From contig JAEOTW010000113.1 of the NCBI GenBank assembly GCA_016839655.1, positions 1 through 12,638 of the forward strand: a stretch of DNA of 12,638 nt. Reading direction: 5' to 3'. Numbering within the stretch: position 1 is the first letter of the stretch; each line of letters opens with the position of its first letter. Both the position numbers and the translations under genes were made by a program. This document shows positions 1-6,818 of this stretch, in pieces. The notes beneath the pieces were generated by a model, which saw nothing but the letters and a program-made list of their open reading frames with translations, was not told the origin of the DNA and searched no databases. The DNA comes from Promethearchaeota archaeon (lineage in GTDB: Archaea; Asgardarchaeota; Lokiarchaeia; Sigynarchaeales; SOKP01).

Positions 1-2
1 AA

Positions 3-3000
3 ATTCTTACAGGAAATTCCTTAGTTAATGCCTTAAGAACATTTTATGTTCAAGATGAGTCTTACAAAAATAATAATGAAAGTAAAAAAGAAGCTTTGAA
101 AGAATTTAAACCACATTTTCTTGTCAAATTCTTAATGTTTACTGTTTTGATTATATATTTTGATTTTGTTCTTTTTTCTATTAATTTATTTATTTTATAT
201 GTTATTCTCATTAATTTGGGTTTTATACTAATACTAGTATTGATATGGTGGAGATCATTATTATTTCAATTTACAAAATTAAAATTATTACAAGACAATG
301 ATATTTTAATTGTAAATCCGTTTAAGAATGTTCTCTTTTATCATATTAGACAGTTTCCTTATACTATATTTGTTCATATTAACAATCAAGTTCTTATTGG
401 AATGAAGATGGTTAATCTCAAGTATGTTTACCAAACTCCTTTTTGTCTTCTAGGCAGATTCATTGAAAGTCTGAATAATCATAAGTTATCATTTAGTTAC
501 ACACTAAAAAACCAACCTATCGATTATTACGAATTTTATAAAAGAGGTTTGAAATTTGTCTATGAAAAACAAAAAAATTTGATGCTTTGGAGAGAAGATA
601 CGAAAATTAAAGACTCAATTCAAGCTGAAAGATGGTTAGGATACCGTTATGGAATGTGGTATAGTATATTAACCATGACAATTAACAATTATAGATTTGT
701 TGATGAAATTAATGATGTTTTGTTTTCTGAAATGGAAGATGAATTAATTACAAAGGTAGATACCCTAAGAGGGGCATTTAATATCAACTTTCAGAGTTAT
801 GAAATTGAGGATTTAAAAACAAAGAATTTAATTTCAGGATATTTGTTTTCAACATTAAAAAACAACTTATTTCAATTAAATGGTAGTCACCTTAATTATG
901 TAATGTTACAAGGAACATCTATGCATCCACTTTCTACTATTGTGGATATTCTTAAAAAAGGGACTCAAACAAAAATAGCTGCAGAATTTAACACTCCACT
1001 CTATTTAGAAAATTACATAACTATTGGTCATACTATTAATACTGAAGTTTTAGAACCTGAAGTACCTGTGGGATTTACATTTGAACAATTAAAGAATTTA
1101 CTCATAGTTAATGGGATTTCTGAAAAGAGAGATGCAATTGCTATGAAAATTGTCTCAGAGCTAATAGAAACGAAAGTTCCTTCCCTTATTTTTGATTTTA
1201 CTGGAAGCTGGTCTAAACTATATAGTCATTTTGAAGATTCTAGGTTTGAAAAAGATATTTTACATTTCAAATATGGAAGTGTTTTCATTATTGATCCTAC
1301 TAAATCAGATATTCCTTATGATCCTCATAATACAGATTACTTGGAATTTGTATTTGATGCATTTGGATTAGCATTTAAGAAAGATGAGAGAACAGTTGAA
1401 ATGTTTCGAAATACTATTCAAAGAAATCCTGACATGGATTTGGGATCTATTCGTATGGCCTTACAAAATCAGAGTGATTGGGAAAAAAACCCGATAAGTG
1501 ATACTTTGCTTTCATTATTCTCAGATTTTACCCAAGATGATTTAACATTCTTTCAAGGGATTCAAAAGGACAGTATCTTAGCCAATCAATTCATCCAAAA
1601 TCCAAAAACCATAATTATTGATCTTTCAGTGCTCAGGGAATTAAATAAAAAATTATTTCTAACATTTATTATTCTGGCGAAGATTATTCATTACGTACAA
1701 AATGAGGGAGATTTTTATGAGAAATTTATTGTCGTTCCCAATATAGATATTTTCTTTGATTCTTACTTTCTAGATTTAAAAAGGAATTATGATAAAGTGG
1801 ATCTCTTTTTAAAACCATTAATTGAAAATAAATTTGGGCTTATTCTGTCAGCAAATCAAATACATTACTTACACGCTAACTTTTTACTTTATTTTAATAA
1901 TATTATCACCCTAAAAACTACAGATACCAGAGATGTTTCAGTATTGCGCAATCTAATGAACTTGCAGGAAATTGAGGGAATTGGTTTCTACAGTCGGTCG
2001 AGAAATCAGACTTATCAAATTAAATATCTTAAAAATATGAAAGATAATGAAGTTTTAATTAGAAGAGAAGATATTGATCAACCATTTCCAGCATATATAG
2101 ATTGGAAAGAAATAGAAAGTAAAAGACAACTTCCTTATGATAAAATTGTTACTTTAATGGACCAACAGGGGTTTGACTTAAAATTTTCAGAAAGAAAAAT
2201 ATTAGAACAAGCCAAAAAATTGCTGTTTGAGATAGATCTGGGACACTATATTGTGTATTTAGATGAATGCATTAAATTTTTAGACGAGATACAAACTATC
2301 GACCAGATTGGAAATCTATATAAACATAAGCTCAAATCTCAATTAAAAGAAATAATTTATCCTAAAGCATCTCAGAAAACTAGTAAGAAAGAACACCTAA
2401 AAAGAATTAGAGATGAACTCTTGAATATTTTAATTAAACATGGATACTTAGTGGAAAACCATCCACGAAGAGCGAGTGGTTCAGAAGCCTTAAGAACCTC
2501 TTATTCTGTAGGAGAAAGGTACCATGAAGCATTAAATGATTATTATCAAACTAAAGGAAGATCACAAACTGATGTAAGTGTTGAAATATTAGAAAAAACT
2601 ACAAATAAATCAGATTTAGCTAATATATTTCAAGAAAAACCTCGAAAATATATTATTCAGCAACATAACTTAAAAGATGCCTTAATGCGTGAGTTTAGTG
2701 ATTTTAACTATAATATTTTTAAGATTTATAGTTATATTAACAAGGAAGAATATAAAAGTGCGCTAAAAATAGAGTATGGATTAATTAATACCTTTATTAT
2801 CAGTGTAATTAAGCAATATAATAATATAGAAAGCCCGATATCTCATGATATTTTAGAGAATTTTCTGATCTTTTTGGAAGATAACAAGAATTTTCCATTT
2901 ACAAAACAAGAACTCTTAGATTATATGGAGCGATACAAGGTATTAAATTTAGAAACTAGCAACCCAGAAACTTTAGCTAAAGAGATATACCAATTTATAT

Positions 3001-3059
3001 ATAATTTCTTTATAAAAATTCAGAACTATATCTACGAGGGGAATAACAATGATCAGTGA
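3..3059 (+). CDS. Membrane-anchored VirB4/HerA-like P-loop protein with degenerate ATPase motifs (5' partial)
   Basis: The frame is open to the left edge, so the gene probably starts outside the window; the first internal start is a TTG at 96, from which residues are counted here. Residues 9-28 and 30-50 form two membrane helices followed by a basic stretch, like the VirB3/PrgI hairpin fused to some VirB4 proteins. Residues 180-330 resemble a VirB4/HerA amino-terminal domain. The motor core spans about 330-670. Its Walker A position reads NGISEKRD (339-346) instead of GxxxxGK[ST]. The strand LIFDFTG (364-370) follows, then the conserved IIIDLSVL strand (506-513). The Walker B position reads VVPNIDIFF (546-554) without the usual DE pair. 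A final GLILSANQ strand (581-588) fits HerA-type motors. Residues 764-820 could be a winged helix; 850-987 is helical and unrecognised. The fold assignment is fairly secure. Loss of ATPase activity and a role in DNA transfer are inferences. The gene overlaps its downstream neighbour by 11 bases. Confidence 0.7.
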   Translation: MLTGNSLVNALRTFYVQDESYKNNNESKKEALKEFKPHFLVKFLMFTVLIIYFDFVLFSINLFILYVILINLGFILILVLIWWRSLLFQFTKLKLLQDNDILIVNPFKNVLFYHIRQFPYTIFVHINNQVLIGMKMVNLKYVYQTPFCLLGRFIESLNNHKLSFSYTLKNQPIDYYEFYKRGLKFVYEKQKNLMLWREDTKIKDSIQAERWLGYRYGMWYSILTMTINNYRFVDEINDVLFSEMEDELITKVDTLRGAFNINFQSYEIEDLKTKNLISGYLFSTLKNNLFQLNGSHLNYVMLQGTSMHPLSTIVDILKKGTQTKIAAEFNTPLYLENYITIGHTINTEVLEPEVPVGFTFEQLKNLLIVNGISEKRDAIAMKIVSELIETKVPSLIFDFTGSWSKLYSHFEDSRFEKDILHFKYGSVFIIDPTKSDIPYDPHNTDYLEFVFDAFGLAFKKDERTVEMFRNTIQRNPDMDLGSIRMALQNQSDWEKNPISDTLLSLFSDFTQDDLTFFQGIQKDSILANQFIQNPKTIIIDLSVLRELNKKLFLTFIILAKIIHYVQNEGDFYEKFIVVPNIDIFFDSYFLDLKRNYDKVDLFLKPLIENKFGLILSANQIHYLHANFLLYFNNIITLKTTDTRDVSVLRNLMNLQEIEGIGFYSRSRNQTYQIKYLKNMKDNEVLIRREDIDQPFPAYIDWKEIESKRQLPYDKIVTLMDQQGFDLKFSERKILEQAKKLLFEIDLGHYIVYLDECIKFLDEIQTIDQIGNLYKHKLKSQLKEIIYPKASQKTSKKEHLKRIRDELLNILIKHGYLVENHPRRASGSEALRTSYSVGERYHEALNDYYQTKGRSQTDVSVEILEKTTNKSDLANIFQEKPRKYIIQQHNLKDALMREFSDFNYNIFKIYSYINKEEYKSALKIEYGLINTFIISVIKQYNNIESPISHDILENFLIFLEDNKNFPFTKQELLDYMERYKVLNLETSNPETLAKEIYQFIYNFFIKIQNYIYEGNNNDQ
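3037..3042 (+). promoter_or_regulatory. Shine-Dalgarno site of the 119-residue gene
   Basis: A GAGGGG-like purine run sits just ahead of the ATG at 3049, inside the end of the upstream coding region. It supports this start and suggests translational coupling of the two overlapping genes. The exact boundary may be off by a base. Confidence 0.5.
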
Positions 3060-3408
3060 ACAGAAAAAAGATTTTCTTTATGAAATGTTAGAAAAAATTG
3101 TTTTTAATGAAACTCAATTATTGACTCTAAAAAAAGGAATTGAAAAAGTCGCCGATGGTTATCTTACTCCAAAAAGTTTAAGAAAGCAAATTATAGAACT
3201 AAGAGCAAAATTAATTGAGGAATTGATTGAGTTTTTTCCATTTTACCTTAAACAGAGTACGACTAAAAATAAATTGACCTCGTTTACTGATTTGGATGAT
3301 ACGTCATTAATATCTGAAGAATTGGAAGAAAAAAATAATTTACTTGAAGAAGTCGGATATAAAGTAAATAATATTTATAAAAAATTAAAAGAAAAATTCG
3401 ATGTATAA
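3049..3408 (+). CDS. Small helical protein of unknown function, coupled to the VirB4/HerA-like gene
   Basis: I do not recognise this 119-residue protein. It is charged and leucine-rich, with no membrane segment, signal peptide or cysteine. Residues 1-35, 41-68 and 85-118 are probably helical; the last stretch (EELEEKNNLLEEVGYKVNN) looks like a short coiled coil. Its ATG lies 11 bases before the end of the large membrane ATPase-like gene in another frame, behind a good Shine-Dalgarno site. The two are therefore almost certainly one transcript, and the small protein may be a dedicated partner or regulator of the large one. That partnership is inferred from the overlap alone. A T-rich tract and a new TATA-like box follow, so the operon probably ends here. 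Confidence 0.75.
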   Translation: MISEQKKDFLYEMLEKIVFNETQLLTLKKGIEKVADGYLTPKSLRKQIIELRAKLIEELIEFFPFYLKQSTTKNKLTSFTDLDDTSLISEELEEKNNLLEEVGYKVNNIYKKLKEKFDV

Positions 3409-3440
3409 AAATTATATTTAAAGGAAAAAAATCCACACAT

Positions 3441-3457
3441 TCTTCTTCTTTTTTATT
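3441..3457 (+). terminator. Pyrimidine/T-rich tract ending the first operon
   Basis: A run of TTC repeats leading into six or more Ts lies about 35 bases after the stop of the 119-residue gene. No stem-loop is evident. Bare T-tracts are typical intrinsic termination signals in archaea, so this is a plausible but unproven terminator. Confidence 0.4.
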
Positions 3458-3463
3458 TAAATA
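3454..3463 (+). promoter_or_regulatory. Candidate TATA box for the GNAT-DUF998 gene
   Basis: The palindromic TATTTAAATA matches an archaeal TATA box and overlaps the end of the T-tract. It lies 73 bases before the ATG at 3536, which would give a leader of roughly 45-50 bases. Other AT-rich elements are nearby, so the assignment is tentative. Confidence 0.3.
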
Positions 3464-3535
3464 CCTTTGCTGAAATTTTAGTTAAATTATAGTCATATTC
3501 TAAGATTTGGGATAAAACAGAGAGAAACACAAAAC

Positions 3536-5434
3536 ATGATATCAGAAGAATTAACAACGGATTTGGTTATTTCTATTAATGACTCATTCCCTGACTCTAC
3601 TAGTCAATTTCTAAAGCCATTTGAAAACTTAGAGATTCTAAGTATCAATGAAGGGATGCATCTTAATTTCGAAATTGAACAAAAAGTTAAGGCAAGGAAA
3701 AAAAGTCCAATACTAAAACTTGCTCAACCTAAAGATGCATTTGAAATTGTCGAAATCTATAAAGAATTATATAATGGAACATACCCTTATAAAGAAATGG
3801 AAGATGTCCAGGAAGTACAAGAGATGATAAAGAGTCCGAATTGTGATTGGGTTGTGTTTAAAGATATTCATGATAATACAATGGGGTGTTTTACATTTGT
3901 TCTTGATTTTGAAGATAAAATGGGTTATATTAGAGGATTAATGTTAAAAAAACAATATCAAGGGAATGTTGATGTAATTAAAGCTGTGATTGGCTCTTAT
4001 ATAGGGATGTATAGTAAATATAAAGATAAAATTTTCCGATGGTATTGTGAAAATCGTACGGCTCATGCTAAATCTCAATTTGCTCTATCGATTGGTGGAA
4101 TACGACCACTTGCGTTTTATCCAAATAAAGATATTTTTTTAGGAAAAGTAGAATCTGATATTTTGCATATTTGCTATGATGAAAGAGCAATTACAACATT
4201 GCGAAGTAATAACACCCCTGTAGTAATTCCTGAAGTTGTGAATTGTTTTTTATACTCTACTCAAAGATACAACCTCGGTGCCTGTAAGTTTGATAATTCC
4301 GATCTTGAATTAAATTTTAGAAAGATTAGACGCTTAAGGAAAATTTTTTCGAGTAATATTACTAGAGACAAGTTTGGCTATGAAACAATCCGATTTACCT
4401 TTAAGGACTCTAAATCCTTTTTTGAGTTCATACACACTCCACAAATTCAAAACTTTGAGAAAACTACCTACAAAGTAGAATCTCTTGAGGAATTATATGT
4501 ATTTGTGGAACATTTCATGAAATGTGGCAAGGATTTGGGAATAAGATATTGTGAAGTATTTTTATCCGCATATAATCCTGAACATCAAAAATTATTTAAC
4601 AGATTTAGATTAGAACCTCGGGGATATTTACCAAGCTGGAAATATAATAAGGAAAGAGGATTGTTTGAGGATTACATCTTATTTAACTACTTCGAAGGGG
4701 AGATCAATCCAGATATTCAATTAATTGAAGAAGGAAAAAGACTTTTGGACGTTTTAGGTGTCCAATATACGCATAACCCTAAATTAATAGTAAAGAAAGT
4801 AATGCCAATCCAGAAGAAAATTGTTCAGATTTGGGACAAAACAAAATTAGTGAAATCAAGCATTATAACTGGTTATACATTATATTTATTCTTACTTTTA
4901 CTAAGTATGGGCATTGCTTTCATTCAAGGATATAATATTATTGCAAATACAATTAGTCAACTTGGTACTTTCCATATGACTCCTTTCCCATTTTTATTCG
5001 ATATTTCAAGTGTGTTTGGTGGTATTGCTACAGTATTGTTTAGTAAGTTCTTTTGGGAAAAAATGGACATTTCTAAACAACAACCTAATAAAATCAAGTA
5101 TTTTCTATGTCAAATACCTCGTTATGCTTTGATTGGAGGGGGTGTTGGAATTATCATGGTTGGTGTGTTTAGTATAGATAGAGGGTTTGGAATATGGCAT
5201 GATATCTCCTCTTGTGTAGCATTTGGAGGATTTATTGCTTCTTTGTTGGGGTATGGAATCATTATTATTCGATCCAATTTAAATGTCCCAAAATTATTTG
5301 GTTTTGGAGGATTCTTACCTTTTTTATCCTTAATTGGATTTTATATCTTTGTTTCCCCACTTTTTGAATGGTTTATATTAATTTCTATTATTTTCACTTA
5401 CATTCCCCTTTGCCTATGGCTCACATTGAAGTAG
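3536..5434 (+). CDS. GNAT-like acyltransferase fused to a DUF998-like membrane domain
   Basis: This 632-residue protein has a cytosolic half and a membrane half. Residues 57-200 look like a GNAT N-acyltransferase: a PILKLAQPKDAFEIVEIYKE start, a central strand YIRGLMLKKQYQGN (131-144) at the acetyl-CoA motif A position, and a GGIRPLAFYPN end (187-197). Residues 280-390 look like a second, diverged GNAT-like unit (EVFLSAYNPEHQKLFNRFRL, then GYLPSWKYN). After a linker, about six membrane helices fill 440-630. The NIIANTISQLG stretch (467-477) and the later GIWHDISSCVAFGG (552-565) resemble the DUF998 family, whose usual signature is N-x-x-x-x-x-I-S-x-L-G. The family suggests acylation of a small molecule, lipid-linked substrate or peptide at the inner face of the membrane; the substrate is unknown. 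No clear Shine-Dalgarno site precedes the ATG. A T-run follows the stop, and the next gene converges on it. Confidence 0.7.
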   Translation: MISEELTTDLVISINDSFPDSTSQFLKPFENLEILSINEGMHLNFEIEQKVKARKKSPILKLAQPKDAFEIVEIYKELYNGTYPYKEMEDVQEVQEMIKSPNCDWVVFKDIHDNTMGCFTFVLDFEDKMGYIRGLMLKKQYQGNVDVIKAVIGSYIGMYSKYKDKIFRWYCENRTAHAKSQFALSIGGIRPLAFYPNKDIFLGKVESDILHICYDERAITTLRSNNTPVVIPEVVNCFLYSTQRYNLGACKFDNSDLELNFRKIRRLRKIFSSNITRDKFGYETIRFTFKDSKSFFEFIHTPQIQNFEKTTYKVESLEELYVFVEHFMKCGKDLGIRYCEVFLSAYNPEHQKLFNRFRLEPRGYLPSWKYNKERGLFEDYILFNYFEGEINPDIQLIEEGKRLLDVLGVQYTHNPKLIVKKVMPIQKKIVQIWDKTKLVKSSIITGYTLYLFLLLLSMGIAFIQGYNIIANTISQLGTFHMTPFPFLFDISSVFGGIATVLFSKFFWEKMDISKQQPNKIKYFLCQIPRYALIGGGVGIIMVGVFSIDRGFGIWHDISSCVAFGGFIASLLGYGIIIIRSNLNVPKLFGFGGFLPFLSLIGFYIFVSPLFEWFILISIIFTYIPLCLWLTLK

Positions 5435-5458
5435 ATTTATCAAATTAATAAATTAGTA

Positions 5459-5466
5459 TTTTTTTT
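5459..5466 (+). terminator. T8 terminator after the GNAT-DUF998 gene
   Basis: Eight consecutive Ts lie 25 bases after the stop on the coding strand, without a stem-loop. This fits a simple archaeal T-tract terminator. A mirror-image A-run at 5494-5501 serves the convergent gene. Confidence 0.45.
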
Positions 5467-5493
5467 AATCTTTTACAGGTTGAGATGTTAAAC

Positions 5494-5501
5494 AAAAAAA
5501 A
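5494..5501 (-). terminator. T8 terminator (minus strand) after the PP-loop gene
   Basis: Eight As on the plus strand read as eight Ts on the minus strand, 17 bases beyond the stop of the PP-loop ATPase gene. With the plus-strand T-run at 5459-5466 it insulates two convergent genes. Confidence 0.45.
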
Positions 5502-5517
5502 TATGAAAATAAAATAT

Positions 5518-6687
5518 TTATTGAATAGATGATATATTCTGCTTTTTTCTTTCTCTTTTTTTAAACATATTGATATTTTTTTCAATAGTTTCTCTATTGG
5601 GATTATCTTTCAATTGAATACGAATATGGTTTAACATTTCTTCTTGTGATACTCCAATTTGATTAAGAAATTTATTTACTTCAGTTCTCTTGAACTTGTT
5701 TTCAAGAATTAAAGGTCCTATCATTTTAAGTGTTCTTAACCACTTTTTCCTTGATGTTGGATTTTGACGCACTAATTCAGCATATTGATACGCGTAGAGA
5801 ATTCCACCGTAACGGTTAAGATCATAAAACATCGCAGCATGGATTACATTACAATTAGTTAATAATGGATCAGCATGCCCTTTTTTTATATAATTCTTTG
5901 ATTCTACAAGTTCAATAATATCTTGTTCTCGATATGGAATCACATGGTAAGGAAGTAACACTCTAGGAAGTAATCCACTCTCGATTTCTTGATCGGTTAA
6001 ATACCATCTTGCATCATTTGCATTAAAAATAGGATTATCTAATAATTGAGGTCTCCATTCTTTAATGACTTCATTTTGTGGCATTTCATAAAAATAACGA
6101 AATATTTGATCAGGAGAATAGCCAAATAATACATAAGGAATTTCTTGTTTTACTGCTTCTTTTACCACAATACTATGGATTAAATCAGAACAATAATCAC
6201 ATATATTCCGTGTTAAAAATACATCATCAGATTTATGATGAAAAAAATGATATTTATATAGCTTAGTGAAAGTAGGTATACATTCTTCAATTAAAATATG
6301 GTCTACTTGGATTTCATTTAATGTATCTCTCATATTATCTTTTGCGATGTCAGTCATAAAACCGGTATCAGACGTAACTGCTAATGGAGTTAATCCCAAC
6401 TGATTAACTAAATAATCTAACAAGGCTGTTGAATCTTTACCACCTGAATATCCCAATATACAATCATACTCTCCCTCTCGATGAGTGTTTTGCATATCTT
6501 TTACAATATAGTTCCAATCTTCAAGAACTTTCTGTCTTATTTCATCACTAATTTCTGTCCGGGACCAATTCAAATTTTTATGGTCGAGGTCTGTACAAAA
6601 GTCACAAAGACCTTCTGAGTTTAAACGTACTCCTAGAAATCCTTCAGGTAAAATACATTTTCCACAAATATTTTGACGTTCTATCAT
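5518..6687 (-). CDS. PP-loop ATPase with zinc-ribbon-like N-terminus (sugar amidotransferase / tRNA thiolase-like)
   Basis: The PP-loop GYSGGKDST (79-87) binds ATP, as in enzymes that adenylate a substrate before adding nitrogen or sulfur. The protein opens with two CxxC pairs, C8/C11 and C28/C31, in the pattern CGKCILP...GLCDFC. This resembles the start of N-acetyl-sugar amidotransferases (WbpG/PseA group). A further CDYC (C163/C166) and a lone C279 follow. That CxxC plus C set recalls the iron-sulfur ligands of TtuA/NcsA-type tRNA thiolases, as does LFGYSPDQIF (187-196) after it. Family membership as a PP-loop enzyme is secure. Sugar amidation versus RNA or metabolite sulfuration is open. 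The ATG has a strong site AAGGTGAT a few bases upstream and a TATA-like box about 45 bases upstream. The gene diverges from the tandem GNAT gene and converges on the GNAT-DUF998 gene, so a joint modification pathway is possible but unproven. Confidence 0.8.
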   Translation of the reverse strand: MIERQNICGKCILPEGFLGVRLNSEGLCDFCTDLDHKNLNWSRTEISDEIRQKVLEDWNYIVKDMQNTHREGEYDCILGYSGGKDSTALLDYLVNQLGLTPLAVTSDTGFMTDIAKDNMRDTLNEIQVDHILIEECIPTFTKLYKYHFFHHKSDDVFLTRNICDYCSDLIHSIVVKEAVKQEIPYVLFGYSPDQIFRYFYEMPQNEVIKEWRPQLLDNPIFNANDARWYLTDQEIESGLLPRVLLPYHVIPYREQDIIELVESKNYIKKGHADPLLTNCNVIHAAMFYDLNRYGGILYAYQYAELVRQNPTSRKKWLRTLKMIGPLILENKFKRTEVNKFLNQIGVSQEEMLNHIRIQLKDNPNRETIEKNINMFKKRERKKQNISSIQ

Positions 6688-6690
6688 AAA

Positions 6691-6698
6691 ATCACCTT
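6691..6698 (-). promoter_or_regulatory. Strong Shine-Dalgarno site of the PP-loop gene
   Basis: On the minus strand the bases read AAGGTGAT, complementary to the conserved 16S 3' end (AUCACCU), with three bases before the ATG at 6687. It fixes the start and contrasts with neighbours that lack such a site. Confidence 0.65.
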
Positions 6699-6730
6699 AT
6701 AGAATATTTGTAAATAAAATCTTCTTGAAA

Positions 6731-6738
6731 TATTTAAA
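6731..6738 (-). promoter_or_regulatory. Candidate TATA box of the PP-loop gene
   Basis: The minus strand reads TTTAAATA about 45 bases before the ATG. Archaeal spacing of about 25 bases from TATA to start of transcription would leave a leader of about 20 bases that contains the Shine-Dalgarno site. Confidence 0.4.
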
Positions 6739-6765
6739 GGAAAAATCAAGATCTCTAATTTTTTC

Positions 6766-6773
6766 TTTAAAAA
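6766..6773 (+). promoter_or_regulatory. Candidate TATA box of the tandem GNAT gene
   Basis: TTTAAAAA lies about 46 bases before the ATG at 6819, predicting a short leader of about 20 bases without a Shine-Dalgarno site. With the minus-strand box at 6731-6738 it makes a compact divergent promoter pair. Confidence 0.35.
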
Positions 6774-6818
6774 GAAAAGCTGTAATTTAATAGTAAAATT
6801 AGTCTTGATAATTTTGAA

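Noticed and set aside
850..2160. Calling the large protein an active HerA or VirB4 ATPase.
   Set aside because: Neither the GxxxxGK[ST] loop nor the acidic Walker B pair can be found at the expected positions.
6078..6266. A plus-strand open frame inside the PP-loop gene.
   Set aside because: It lies wholly within a well-supported minus-strand enzyme gene, and its translation has low-complexity N/H/I-rich composition with no domain.
5518..6687. Naming the PP-loop protein wbpG, pseA or ttuA.
   Set aside because: It shares features with more than one family, and no single signature decides the substrate.
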